This document shows positions 1 through 9,677 of a stretch of 64,000 bases of DNA, one piece after another. Source of the DNA: JADCRZ01 sp041751095 (lineage in GTDB: Bacteria > Bacteroidota > Bacteroidia > Chitinophagales > Chitinophagaceae); contig JBGSYC010000005.1 in assembly GCA_041751095.1 (NCBI GenBank), positions 1 to 64,000 of the forward strand, given 5' to 3'. The position numbers and the translations under genes were made by a program. The first letter of the stretch is position 1; each line of letters begins with the position of its first letter. The notes below the pieces were generated by a model. It was given only the letters and a program-made list of their open reading frames with translations, was not told the DNA's origin and searched no databases.

Positions 1-222
1 GGAGATGGATTTGTGAGATTTGAAGAGCGTAATCTCAATAACATGAGGACGTTTTATGAAGCATTTCCAATTTGGAACGCAGTGCGTACCGAATTGAACT
101 GGACTCATTACCGCTTCCTCATTCGCATAGATAACCCGGGAAAAAAGAGAAATTACCTGCACCAAAATATAGACGCAGCATGTAACAGCCGGACTTCTTC
201 AATTATCAATGCGCCGCCATAG
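1..222 (+). pseudogene. DUF1016 (YhcG-like) nuclease remnant
   Basis: The frame is open from the window edge and encodes a segment with residues such as RNLNNMRTFY, FPIWNAVRTEL and WTHYRFLIRIDNP. These match, from memory, the N-terminal DUF1016 domain of YhcG-type proteins, which carry a C-terminal PD-(D/E)XK nuclease-like domain. Only about 50 recognisable residues remain. The frame then drifts into unrelated sequence and stops inside the 3' end of the oppositely oriented MFS gene, so the nuclease half is missing. The upstream part lies outside the window, so a longer truncated gene to the left is possible. I read it as a decayed gene cut by an old rearrangement. Family assignment is by motif recognition only. 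Confidence 0.6.
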
Positions 223-1447
223 TCATATCACTTTCTGTGGCCATCTTTGATCTTTTCTGCCAGAAGAAAAATATGGTAAACAGTACGATCAATATCGCCG
301 GGAAGGTCATCATATTCAATAACGCGTGTTGTCCGGTGGCCAGTTCCAGCTCGCTTCCTGTAAGCCCCTTAGATGCGTTTTCTGCCCTGGCATTATCAAT
401 CCAACCACCAATTATAGGTTGGAAGATAGAGGTAGAGAACATGCCTACACCACCCACAATAGACATACCCAGGGCGCTGCTCCGGGGAACTCTTTGTGCT
501 ACTGAACCAATCATTACCGGCCAGAAATAACAAATGCCCAGGGCGAAAACTATAGCTGCCAGATATGCCGTGGGGCCGGTTACGGTACTGAACATATAAA
601 TGCCTATGGTTGCCAGGATCGCTCCTGCAAGCAAAACACCTGTGGCACCCAATGCCCCAACAACGGGCCCGGCGAAAAACCTGCCGATAGCGGACACTCC
701 GAAGGTTAAAGCTAAAACCAGCATTGCATCCGCTCCACTTGCACCTAAAACAATACTTACCCATTGACTGGGCCCAAACTCTGAAATAGCCGTAAGAGCC
801 ATGCAACAGAACAGGAAGATATAAACCGGGCTTAACATCGACCTGAAGTTTTCAGCAAGTGAGTTTGCCTCTTCCAACTGCGGTTTTGGGAAAGTTTTCC
901 CGAAAAACAAAACAGCGTAAATGACAGTTGGAATCATGGTAACCCACATCTGTGCCTCCCATCCAAAACCCATACGGGTCATGAAGAAGGAGATGAGCGA
1001 TCCTACAAGTATACCACCGGGAAACCACATGTGAAACCGGGCGAGCATTTTTTGCATTTTCACACCTGAGTACATGTCTGCAATCATAGGATTACAGGCA
1101 GCCTCGGTACATCCGTTACCAATGCCAATCAGAAGTGTGGAGATAAGTAAGGTTGTATACCCACCGGCAAAAATGGTCATTAAAATTCCGATGGTGTGAC
1201 ATACAAAAGCCACCATCATAATATTTTTAGGGCCAAACGTATGATAAACCAGGCCGCCGATAATCATTGAAATAGGAAATCCTAAAAACCACATGGAATT
1301 GATAAATCCCAGTTGTTCGGCAGAAAGGCCAAATGCTTCACCTAATTGAGGGAGGATTCCGGCGCGGATAGAAAAGGTAAAGGCCGTAGTGATGAGTGCA
1401 AAGCAACTCCCGTTAAACAAAGCGCCTTTATTAACGTTTTCGTTCAT
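206..1447 (-). CDS. MFS transporter
   Basis: This 413-residue protein has about twelve hydrophobic segments and no signal peptide, typical of a major facilitator superfamily permease of the inner membrane. An N-terminal half with conserved small-residue helices (SMWFLGFPISMIIGG) is followed by a more polar central loop around residues 185-205 and a second six-helix half. The last 20 residues are a short cytoplasmic tail. The substrate cannot be read from the sequence; by similarity of layout it resembles sugar or sugar-acid permeases. It is divergent from the SusC/SusD operon to its right, so it could take up the product of glycan degradation by that locus, which is inference from position only. 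Confidence 0.88.
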   Translation of the reverse strand: MNENVNKGALFNGSCFALITTAFTFSIRAGILPQLGEAFGLSAEQLGFINSMWFLGFPISMIIGGLVYHTFGPKNIMMVAFVCHTIGILMTIFAGGYTTLLISTLLIGIGNGCTEAACNPMIADMYSGVKMQKMLARFHMWFPGGILVGSLISFFMTRMGFGWEAQMWVTMIPTVIYAVLFFGKTFPKPQLEEANSLAENFRSMLSPVYIFLFCCMALTAISEFGPSQWVSIVLGASGADAMLVLALTFGVSAIGRFFAGPVVGALGATGVLLAGAILATIGIYMFSTVTGPTAYLAAIVFALGICYFWPVMIGSVAQRVPRSSALGMSIVGGVGMFSTSIFQPIIGGWIDNARAENASKGLTGSELELATGQHALLNMMTFPAILIVLFTIFFFWQKRSKMATESDMTMAAH

Positions 1448-2150
1448 AAAATTTAAGTTTTTAAGTTTTAATTATGGGATTATGCGGCGACTTACAAAAG
1501 CAATATATGAATAATTGGCTATGTCTGTATTAATGGTTTACCATGCCTAAAGTTCCAGAACTGATTCCGGACAATAATGGGCTAACCAGCACTGACGGGC
1601 AGCTTGCCTTAAACAGAAATTCCGGTTAACAGTTTCCCAATAATAATAACTATTACGCAATTAGAAGTTATTATTTTTATCACTATTGTACCGCAAAATA
1701 ATAAGAATGCGCCGCAACGCGTAGAATAACTGGGGTTGTGCCCCTCTCCGCGGGGAGACGGGTTGGGGTCACTATAAAAGAAACATATTGATGCTATAAA
1801 GGGTATAGTATCAGCACCTCATCAGTAAAACGAACTTTATACTATTAAACAAAATACATTTGATTATCCGTATGTCAAACTGCTTACAGGCAATTAGAAA
1901 AGCAGTTTCTTCTCTTTAATTCGGATATCAAAAAAGTGAAAGCTTACAATTGGAAGGAGCAGATACGCAATCAAACATTGAGGCTATTAAGCTAACGGCG
2001 TTTTATATTCTCTTCTCAAAGTTTTCGCAGAGTACAGCACCGGCATGCACCGGCACTTTTTCAATCTAAATTTTGCCGCGCCCATATTTAAATTGTAATT
2101 AGTTAGTATATTGGTCTGGCCAACCATTCCCCAGTAAAAACGATTGTCAT
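1448..2150. other. 703-nt divergent intergenic region
   Basis: This lies between the divergently transcribed MFS and SusC genes and must hold both promoters, but I found no full TTG-N19-TAnnTTTG match. It is AT-rich around 1640-1700, with runs of AATAATAAT and TTATTATT. There is a GC-rich patch at about 1741-1770 that can form a weak 5-bp hairpin (TCTCC/GGAGA) and looks like intergenic repeat debris. No convincing small gene is seen on either strand. Confidence 0.5.
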
Positions 2151-5100
2151 ATGAAATGTTATATCCTGCAATTGAGGAGCAACTGTATTGTCCTGCTGTT
2201 CCTGGCTCTTCTATTCCATTCATCCTATTTAAATGCGCAGTCCGGTACCGGCTCCGTGAAAGGGATTGTTCAAAATAATACTAATGAACCCCTGCCTGGT
2301 GTTTCTGTCATTATCAGAAACACCAAAACTAAATTTACATCGGGCACTGACACCGATAGTTCCGGAGTATTTTCTTTTTCAGGAATTTCTACAGGTGGCC
2401 CTTATACTTTCACTTTTTCTACGGTGGGTTATGAGCCACAAACTTTGTCAGGATATATTAAAGACAATGCACCGTTGACTTTAGTGGTGAATATGATGAG
2501 TACTGCTGTTTCCTTAGATCAGGTTGTGGTGGTTGGATACGGTGTACAACGGAAATCTGACCTGACCGGAGCTGTAGGATCTGTGAAGGCCGACGCCTTG
2601 CAGGAACGGCCTGCAGCCTCGATGAACCAAGCTTTGGCCGGCCGCATCACCGGAGTTAATGTATCGGTTAACTCCGGCAGGCCAGGCGGAAGATCTAATA
2701 TCAGAATCCGGGGCAATACCTCCGTCAGTGTTACCAATAACCCGCTATATGTGATCGACGGAGTTATACTGAATGTAACCAATCTTGCCAATGGCAGCAC
2801 GCCCATTGATTATATCAACCCCAATGATATCGAATCTATAGAAGTGCTTAAAGACGCTTCGGCCACAGCTATTTACGGAGCGCGTGGAGCAAATGGTGTT
2901 ATTATGGTCACCACCAAACGCGGAAGCGAGAAAGGCGGCCAGGTAAACTATGATACGGATTGGAGTATAGGCGTGCTGACACGAAAAATGGATTTGCTGA
3001 ATTCCAAAGAATTTTTAATGGTAGAAGATATTGCTTACCAGAACGCCCAGAAATATGATCCTGTAGGCTGGGCAGGTGGCAAGTACAAAGACCCCAAGTT
3101 AAAAAGAACCGACCCGCGTCTTTTCGATGCAAATGGCAATCCCCTGTATGATACCGACTGGCAGAAAGAAGCCACACAAAAAGCACTCACCCAGAACCAT
3201 CAATTATCTTTCACCGGTGGAAATGCCAAAGACAATTTTGGCCTTTACCTGGGTTTTAGAAATGAAGATGGTTTGATCAGAAACTCCTGGTTAAAGCGCT
3301 ATGCCGGCAGGTTTGTGTTTGACAGCCAGATCAAAAGCTGGTTAAAAGCAGGTGGCACCCTGAGTTATAACGATCAGAATGAAAGCCAGATCGACCCGCT
3401 GGGAGCAGGCGGAATTATTGCCATGCGCCAGGTTTTGGAAGCCCTTCCCATTATCCCTGTAAAATATCCCGACGGACGCTGGGGTGGCAATGAAGATTAC
3501 CCTGGCATGGAAGGCGGTGGCAATCCTTTAAACATCCTGGAAGACCGGAAATATCTCCTTAAAACCCAAACCATGCTGGGAAATATGTATACCAATATTA
3601 CCCTGGCACCGGGACTGGAACTCAGAACCACCCTGGGAACCAATATTATCAATCAACGGATTGATTATTATGGGGGTCGCACGCTCAACTACATTTCCCG
3701 AAACCAGGGCGGCGACGCTTCCGTGACCAATGCCCGGCACAATTCCTGGCAGTTTGAAAATTACCTGACTTACAATAAAAAGGTAGGCCAGCTTCATTCC
3801 TTTAATGGGTTGTTGGGTTTATCGTGGCAACACGTAGACCAGTTCACCAGCACGGCGCAGTCGCAAAGATTCCAGGACGATTATTTTATGTTCAATAATC
3901 TCGGGGCCGGGGCAAACCCTATAGCGCCAAGCTCCAACACTACTGCATACGGGCTGAATTCTTATTTCGGCAGGGTTAATTACCGCTTGAAAGAGAAGTA
4001 TCTGGTAACCTTTACCGGGCGGGCGGACGGCTCCTCGAAATTCGGATCTGAAAACCGTTATGCCTTCTTTCCATCGGCGGCTCTGGCATGGCGGGCGTCG
4101 GAAGAAGATTTTATCCGCAACATCCCGGCTATTTCCAACCTGAAGCTACGCACGAGCTACGGGGTTACCGGCAACTCGGAGATTACCGCTTACCAGGCGC
4201 TGGCCGGTCTGGGAAATTATTCTGTGATTTTTAACGAAACCCGCAACATCGGCTTAGGCATCAACCGCTTAGCGAACCCTGACCTTCGTTGGGAAAAAAC
4301 GCATCAGCTTGATGCCGGTGTTGAATTGGGCTTGTTTAATAACCGCGTGGCCATAGAAGTAGATCTGTACCGTAAGCTTACCACCGACATGCTGCTCAGC
4401 GCCCCTGTGCCTTCCAGCAGTGGTTTTACTACGGTTACCCGTAATATCGGCAGTATGGAAAACCGGGGTATTGAGTTTGGCCTGAATACAATGAATATTA
4501 ATACTAAAGACTTTGGATGGAATACCACTTTTAATATTTCCGTGAACAGAAACAAGGTCATTGCTTTAACCGGCGGGGCCGATATCTTTTCCGGTGCCGG
4601 CATTATCCGGGAAGGAGAACCGGTAGGTTCTTTCTTTGGCTATGTACATTTAGGTACCTGGGAGGCGGATAAGGAATCGGAAGCGGCCAAATACCTTAAA
4701 AAGCCGGGAGATATCAAATATCAGGATGTGAATGAGGATGGCCAAATCAACCAGCGAGACCGTGTGATCATCGGCAAAGGGATTCCTGACGGCTTCGGCA
4801 CCTTTCTCAATAACTTCCGCTATAAAAACTTTGACCTGACGATAGACCTGCAATACATGTATGGTAACGATGTGCTGTTCCGAACCAAGCACTCAACGGA
4901 AGACCGCCAGGGCATAGCCAACAGTCTGGCAACGGTATTAAACGCATGGACACCCGCCAATCAAAAAACGAATGTCGCCCAGCTACGGCCTGTGTCAGCC
5001 GGTTATAATACTAACGAGGATTCAGACCGGGTACAGGATGGCAGTTTTATCAGAGGACGCAATATGGTACTGGCTTACCGGTTCTCACCTTCTATGCTTC

Positions 5101-5282
5101 AGAAACTGCACCTGAACCGCTTAAGGGCTTACGTTTCTACCCAGAACTTTTTTCTGGTTACTAAATATGTCGGTTATGATCCGGAAGCTTCTACCAGCGG
5201 TGGTACTTTCGACCAGGGCGTGGTATTATATGATTATCCCAAGCCCAAAGTATTTATGGTAGGTCTTAATATTGGTTTATAA
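2151..5282 (+). CDS. SusC/RagA-type TonB-dependent outer-membrane receptor
   Basis: This 1043-residue protein has a signal peptide ending near Ala29-Gln30, a carboxypeptidase-regulatory-like beta domain (about residues 34-115), then the conserved VVVVGYG segment at 125-131 that starts the TonB-dependent plug. The plug carries the SusC-family signatures NPLYVIDG and DASATAIYGARGANGV. The remainder (about 250-1043) is the 22-strand barrel. SusC proteins import glycans or peptides across the outer membrane with a SusD lipoprotein as lid. The SusD partner starts 21 nt downstream, so the two are surely co-transcribed. The ligand is unknown; the linked PSCyt/DUF1501 genes suggest a specialised substrate rather than starch. 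Confidence 0.96.
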   Translation: MKCYILQLRSNCIVLLFLALLFHSSYLNAQSGTGSVKGIVQNNTNEPLPGVSVIIRNTKTKFTSGTDTDSSGVFSFSGISTGGPYTFTFSTVGYEPQTLSGYIKDNAPLTLVVNMMSTAVSLDQVVVVGYGVQRKSDLTGAVGSVKADALQERPAASMNQALAGRITGVNVSVNSGRPGGRSNIRIRGNTSVSVTNNPLYVIDGVILNVTNLANGSTPIDYINPNDIESIEVLKDASATAIYGARGANGVIMVTTKRGSEKGGQVNYDTDWSIGVLTRKMDLLNSKEFLMVEDIAYQNAQKYDPVGWAGGKYKDPKLKRTDPRLFDANGNPLYDTDWQKEATQKALTQNHQLSFTGGNAKDNFGLYLGFRNEDGLIRNSWLKRYAGRFVFDSQIKSWLKAGGTLSYNDQNESQIDPLGAGGIIAMRQVLEALPIIPVKYPDGRWGGNEDYPGMEGGGNPLNILEDRKYLLKTQTMLGNMYTNITLAPGLELRTTLGTNIINQRIDYYGGRTLNYISRNQGGDASVTNARHNSWQFENYLTYNKKVGQLHSFNGLLGLSWQHVDQFTSTAQSQRFQDDYFMFNNLGAGANPIAPSSNTTAYGLNSYFGRVNYRLKEKYLVTFTGRADGSSKFGSENRYAFFPSAALAWRASEEDFIRNIPAISNLKLRTSYGVTGNSEITAYQALAGLGNYSVIFNETRNIGLGINRLANPDLRWEKTHQLDAGVELGLFNNRVAIEVDLYRKLTTDMLLSAPVPSSSGFTTVTRNIGSMENRGIEFGLNTMNINTKDFGWNTTFNISVNRNKVIALTGGADIFSGAGIIREGEPVGSFFGYVHLGTWEADKESEAAKYLKKPGDIKYQDVNEDGQINQRDRVIIGKGIPDGFGTFLNNFRYKNFDLTIDLQYMYGNDVLFRTKHSTEDRQGIANSLATVLNAWTPANQKTNVAQLRPVSAGYNTNEDSDRVQDGSFIRGRNMVLAYRFSPSMLQKLHLNRLRAYVSTQNFFLVTKYVGYDPEASTSGGTFDQGVVLYDYPKPKVFMVGLNIGL

Positions 5283-5303
5283 TCTTTATTAATAAGCGAG
5301 CAT

Positions 5304-6809
5304 ATGAAAAACATGATTAAAAATACAATTCAGTTATTTCTTTTCGGAATGCTGTTCATTTACAGTTCTGGGTGTAAAAAATTTCTGGAAGAACCTGACA
5401 GGTCAAACTTCACCATGGAAAATTATTTCACTAAACCGGAACATGCCGAAAGCGCGGTGAACTCAATATACGAAAGTTTAAGGCCTGTTACGGGTGGCGG
5501 ATTCAACGGTGCGCCCTGGATGATGCTGGAATTTGCAACCGGCCTGGCGAATACGGAATTAGGCCAGGCACAAAGCAGTATCAATGTACGTAACCTGGTC
5601 AACAACGCCGACAATGAGTATGGCAACACCTGGTGGGTGAGCAGTTACCGCGGCATCGGCAATGCCAACCTGGCTATTGCTAAAATCCCCGGCATTAGTA
5701 TGGATGAAGCCCTCAAAAAGAAATACCTGGGAGAGGCTTACTTCCTCCGTGCTTTTTATTACTTTAATCTCGTGCGAATCTTCGGCAAGGTGCCTTTGAT
5801 TGATCAGCCGGTTAGCCTATCCTCTGAGACCTTGTATCCTGACCCGGCTACCGAGGAAAGTATTTATAAACGTATTGTAGATGACTTAATGATGGCAGAG
5901 ACGAGCGGACTGCCCTTTACAGATGTAACCGGCCGTGTTACCTTAGGAGCTGTAAAATCTTTATTGTCAAGCGTATACCTTACTATAGCAGGGTTTCCTT
6001 TGCAAAAAGGGGCAGAAGATTTTCAAAAAGCAGCCGATAAAGCCAAAGAGGTGATCAGCGCCAACAGATATACCTTGTTTGCTTCTTATGATGACCTGCA
6101 TAACCCCGCCACCAAAAACAGGGGAGAAAATATTTTTATGGTGCAGTTCGCGGCCAATATCCTGGCTTCGAACTGGCAAACCTCCATTATTCCTTACAAC
6201 CAGGGTATTTCGGCTTATTCGGATGAGACCGGGGCTATATTTGCCAATAAGGAATTTGCAGAATCCTATGCTCCGGGCGATAAAAGGGCTAAGGAAAAAC
6301 AATTTTACTACCGCACCTATACGCTCAGCAACAACAGGAATCAAACCGTTGATCTGGGTGGGTATTACATTTATAAGCATTTCGACATCCAGGCACATCT
6401 TAGCACCACAAGCAGTGCGCTTAACTGGCCATTAATGCGCTATGCTGAAGTGCTGCTGACTTTTGCTGAGGCATCCAATGAAATATCCGGCCCTAATGCA
6501 GATGCTTATAAGGCAGTGAATGATATTCGAAGAAGAGCCGAGTTGCCGCCCCTCGCCGGGCTGAGCAAAGAAGGATTTCGGGAAGCAGTCTGGAGGGAAC
6601 GCTGGTACGAACTAAGCTATGAAAATAAAACCTGGTTTGACATGGCCCGTCTCAGGAAAGCCTTCAATGTGAGCACCAAAGCGTTCGATAATTTTGTCGG
6701 TCATAAATTTTCTTACGGGCCGGCCTTAAAAGAACGCGAACTCTTGTTCCCGATCCCTACTGCAGAAATAAGGAATAACAAAAAGCTTGTTCAGAACAAA
6801 GGGTACTAA
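5304..6809 (+). CDS. SusD/RagB-family substrate-binding lipoprotein
   Basis: This 501-residue protein starts with a lipoprotein signal peptide whose acylated cysteine is Cys24 (SSGCKKFLEEP). It then has the SusD tetratricopeptide-like helical core, including the typical AYFLRAFYYFNLVRIFG segment near residues 145-160 and the C-terminal RWYELSYENKTWFDMAR motif. The final residues (LVQNKGY) are the usual SusD ending. It forms the extracellular lid of the SusC transporter encoded just upstream. No enzyme domain is fused to it, and nothing in the sequence identifies the ligand. Confidence 0.95.
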   Translation: MKNMIKNTIQLFLFGMLFIYSSGCKKFLEEPDRSNFTMENYFTKPEHAESAVNSIYESLRPVTGGGFNGAPWMMLEFATGLANTELGQAQSSINVRNLVNNADNEYGNTWWVSSYRGIGNANLAIAKIPGISMDEALKKKYLGEAYFLRAFYYFNLVRIFGKVPLIDQPVSLSSETLYPDPATEESIYKRIVDDLMMAETSGLPFTDVTGRVTLGAVKSLLSSVYLTIAGFPLQKGAEDFQKAADKAKEVISANRYTLFASYDDLHNPATKNRGENIFMVQFAANILASNWQTSIIPYNQGISAYSDETGAIFANKEFAESYAPGDKRAKEKQFYYRTYTLSNNRNQTVDLGGYYIYKHFDIQAHLSTTSSALNWPLMRYAEVLLTFAEASNEISGPNADAYKAVNDIRRRAELPPLAGLSKEGFREAVWRERWYELSYENKTWFDMARLRKAFNVSTKAFDNFVGHKFSYGPALKERELLFPIPTAEIRNNKKLVQNKGY

Positions 6810-7085
6810 GGAGATAATACATAGTATTTAAGAAATAGTTTACTTAGTCAAATCTAAAGCAGCCTTTAAGCTGGTGCATTCCAAATTCATCCTGCTCTTG
6901 GATGCAACAAAAGCATTATACACCATTATAGAAGATGTTGATTTACAATTAATTAATAATAGTGTATATATAAATTGACGCTGTTGGTAAGGCGCCACCT
7001 GTGTTTGCTTGATATTGTTCAATCCTATTCTAAAGATGCTACTAACCTGTGTTCTCCGTGTTCCCAAAAAGGTATTGACTAAAAT

Positions 7086-7192
7086 GGCTCCGATAGGAGC
7101 CTCGTGTTTATAGCAATGTTATTCATTAAATCTTCGGCTCCATAGGAGCCGAACCATTGGGGATGTTTTGCTATAAACACGGGGATGGGGCC
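7086..7192. repeat. Composite palindromic intergenic repeat, copy A
   Basis: Two short palindromes, GGCTCCGATAGGAGCC (7086-7101) and GGCTCCATAGGAGCC (7136-7150), alternate with CGTGTTTATAGC (7103-7114) and its exact reverse complement GCTATAAACACG (7170-7181). The result is nested inverted symmetry. The arrangement palindrome-GAAC-spacer-GCTATAAACACGGG recurs at 60492-60540. It lies in the 548-nt gap between the SusD gene and the PSCyt1 gene, with no coding sequence of its own. I believe such units are common in Chitinophagaceae intergenic DNA, but I have not checked. Confidence 0.8.
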
Positions 7193-7357
7193 ATCTGTGG
7201 ATTATGCCCTGGTCTTACGAGGATGTTAGTGGCTTAGGGCTGATAATTTATGGCTTTAAGTATCTGCCTTCGCCTACCATAACGATACAAAAATAATTGT
7301 AACTTTATTGATGATTGTTTCCGGAAGATTTCGGATCGTTTGCTATCTTTTAAAAAT

Positions 7358-9676
7358 ATGAATCAAAGGGTATTTTTTTTACTTGCTATTATTGCCGGCG
7401 GGATATGTTTCATGCAGGCGTGTAGCACTGATTCCCGCACCCAGGCTGCAGAAGAGCGTATACCCGATGTTGTCAGCTATAACTTTGATATACGCCCCAT
7501 TCTTTCGGATAAATGTTATGCTTGTCACGGCCCGGATGCAAACAAGAGGGAAGCCAGCTTAAGGCTTGATATTGCCGACAGTGTATATACAGCGTTAAAA
7601 GATAACCCGGAAGCACACCCGATAGTTCCCGGTAAACCGGAACAATCAGAAGTATTTCTTCGTATCTCTACTTCCGATACCAGTATGCTGATGCCGCCAC
7701 CATCCTCCAATCTTAAATTAAATGCACGCGAAGTAAGCCTTATAAAAAAATGGATCAAACAAGGCGCGGCCTACGAGAAACATTGGGCATTTGTTTCTCC
7801 GAAGTTACCCTCCCTGCCTGTGGTGTCTGATAAGCAATGGGTAAAGAATGAGATCGACTACTTCATTTTAAATAAGCAGGAAGAAAAAGGACTTAAGCCT
7901 AACCCGGAAGCCGATAAGGAAAGATTATTAAAGCGTGTGAGTTTTGACCTGAACGGTTTGCCTCCAACCATGGAGGTGATGGATGCTTTCCTCGCAGACG
8001 CATCTGACAATGCATACGAAAAAGTTGTAGACCAATTAATGAAGAGCCCGGCTTACGGGGAAAAGATGGCAGTACACTGGCTTGACGTAGCCCGTTATGC
8101 AGATTCTCATGGATACCAGGATGATGGCTACCGGACACAATGGCCCTGGCGGGATTGGGTAATACATGCTTTCAACAAGAACATGCATTATGATGATTTT
8201 GTTACCTGGCAATTGGCGGGTGACCTGCTACCCAATTCAACGAAAGAACAACTGTTGGCTACGGGTTTCAACCGTAACCACAAAATTACCGAAGAAGGTG
8301 GTGTGGTGGATGAAGAATACCGTGTATCATATGTAACGGACCGAAACGATCTTTTTGGAAAGGCTTTTATGGGAGTAACCCTGGAATGCGCACACTGCCA
8401 CGACCATAAATATGATCCATTCTCTCAAAAGGAATATTACCAAATGTTTGCCTTTTTCAATAACGTCAGGGAAAAAGGAATAGAATCAGTCATTGGCGGT
8501 CCGGAAACCTATGCTAAGAAACCTTTGATGGAGATAACCGATGAGGATGTAAAAAACGTGCTAACGTTTATCAATAAGCCCGATACCGGCAGGTTGATTG
8601 TCTCTGTAATGGGCGACCTTGATACCTCCAGGAAAACATTTCTTCTGACACGCGGTGCTTACGACGCTCCGGGATTAGAGGTTGAACCCGGCACTCCTCA
8701 GTCAATCCTTCCTTTTAGCAGTGAATATCCGAAAAACAGGCTAGGACTGGCTAAATGGTTATTCGATAAAAAAAATCCGCTTACTGCCCGTGTTTTTGTA
8801 AACCAGATGTGGCAGCAATTTTTTGGTAAAGGCATTGTGAAAACCCCGGGCGATTTTGGCATGCAGGGTGAGCTGCCTTCCCATCCTGAGTTGCTCGACT
8901 GGCTGGCGGTAGATTTCATCAGCCACGACTGGGATATCAAACGGCTGGTTAAACAAATGGTAATGTCATCTGCCTACCGTCAATCGGCCGTAGTAACTCC
9001 TGAAAAATTAAAGACCGATCCGGATAATATTTATCTGGCCCGTTCTCCCCGGTACAGGCTCGATGCTGAATTTATCAGAGATGCGGTGTTGTTCAGCAGT
9101 GGGTTGCTTAATAAAACCATCGGCGGGCCGAGCGTTAAACCGTATCAGCCGCCGGGCTTATGGGAAGGCGCCACTTCAGGGCGCGGCCTGCTTTCCGTCT
9201 ATAAACAAGACCACGGTAAAGACCTTTACCGCAGAGGTGTCTATGCTTTTATAAAGAGAACTGTTCCACCGCCCGTTATGAGCATTTTCGATGCCAGCAA
9301 CAGGGATCAGTGTGAGGTGAGGCGATTAAAAACCAATACTCCGTTACAGGCATTGGTAATGATGAATGACCCAACCGTTCTGGAGGCATCCCGCGTATTT
9401 GCCGCCAGATTACTCAAAGAAAACAGCCGGCCGGAAGAAAAGATATACAAGGCCTTCCGCATGATAGTCTCACGTAAACCCAGAGAAAAGGAGGTAACGG
9501 TATTGTCGGATTATTACAGGAAGCAGGTGAAAACCATCAATGCCAAAAAAGCGGCCAGCTTATTATCGGTGGGAGAATTTCCGCAGGAAGAGAACATTGA
9601 TACAATAAATCAGGCAGCCCTGATGCAGGTAATAGTAACTATTTATAACCTGGAAGAAACGATTACAAAAACCTGA
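7358..9676 (+). CDS. PSCyt1/DUF1549/DUF1553 lipoprotein (planctomycete-type)
   Basis: This 772-residue protein, using the ATG at 7358 rather than a TTG 18 nt earlier, has a lipoprotein signal with acylated Cys22 (CFMQACSTDS). A planctomycete-type cytochrome c domain with one heme site, CYACH, comes next near residue 50, then DUF1549 (PSCyt2, about 150-360) and DUF1553 (PSD1, about 460-720). It is exported and probably a single-heme electron-transfer or redox enzyme; the reaction of the family is not established. The stop codon is one nucleotide from the start of the DUF1501 gene, so the two are translationally linked. The gene follows SusC/SusD on the same strand after a 548-nt repeat-containing gap. 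Confidence 0.92.
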   Translation: MNQRVFFLLAIIAGGICFMQACSTDSRTQAAEERIPDVVSYNFDIRPILSDKCYACHGPDANKREASLRLDIADSVYTALKDNPEAHPIVPGKPEQSEVFLRISTSDTSMLMPPPSSNLKLNAREVSLIKKWIKQGAAYEKHWAFVSPKLPSLPVVSDKQWVKNEIDYFILNKQEEKGLKPNPEADKERLLKRVSFDLNGLPPTMEVMDAFLADASDNAYEKVVDQLMKSPAYGEKMAVHWLDVARYADSHGYQDDGYRTQWPWRDWVIHAFNKNMHYDDFVTWQLAGDLLPNSTKEQLLATGFNRNHKITEEGGVVDEEYRVSYVTDRNDLFGKAFMGVTLECAHCHDHKYDPFSQKEYYQMFAFFNNVREKGIESVIGGPETYAKKPLMEITDEDVKNVLTFINKPDTGRLIVSVMGDLDTSRKTFLLTRGAYDAPGLEVEPGTPQSILPFSSEYPKNRLGLAKWLFDKKNPLTARVFVNQMWQQFFGKGIVKTPGDFGMQGELPSHPELLDWLAVDFISHDWDIKRLVKQMVMSSAYRQSAVVTPEKLKTDPDNIYLARSPRYRLDAEFIRDAVLFSSGLLNKTIGGPSVKPYQPPGLWEGATSGRGLLSVYKQDHGKDLYRRGVYAFIKRTVPPPVMSIFDASNRDQCEVRRLKTNTPLQALVMMNDPTVLEASRVFAARLLKENSRPEEKIYKAFRMIVSRKPREKEVTVLSDYYRKQVKTINAKKAASLLSVGEFPQEENIDTINQAALMQVIVTIYNLEETITKT

Positions 9677-9677
9677 T

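Noticed and set aside
1741..1770. GC-rich hairpin in the MFS/SusC intergenic region as a terminator
   Set aside because: The stem is only 5 bp, there is no T-run, and it lies in a divergent promoter region where no transcript ends.
6840..7067. 75-codon minus-strand open frame after the first SusD gene
   Set aside because: No recognisable motif, no promoter-like box and a composition similar to intergenic DNA; it borders the composite repeat. A short conserved-looking end (LKAALDLTK) is not enough to call it.
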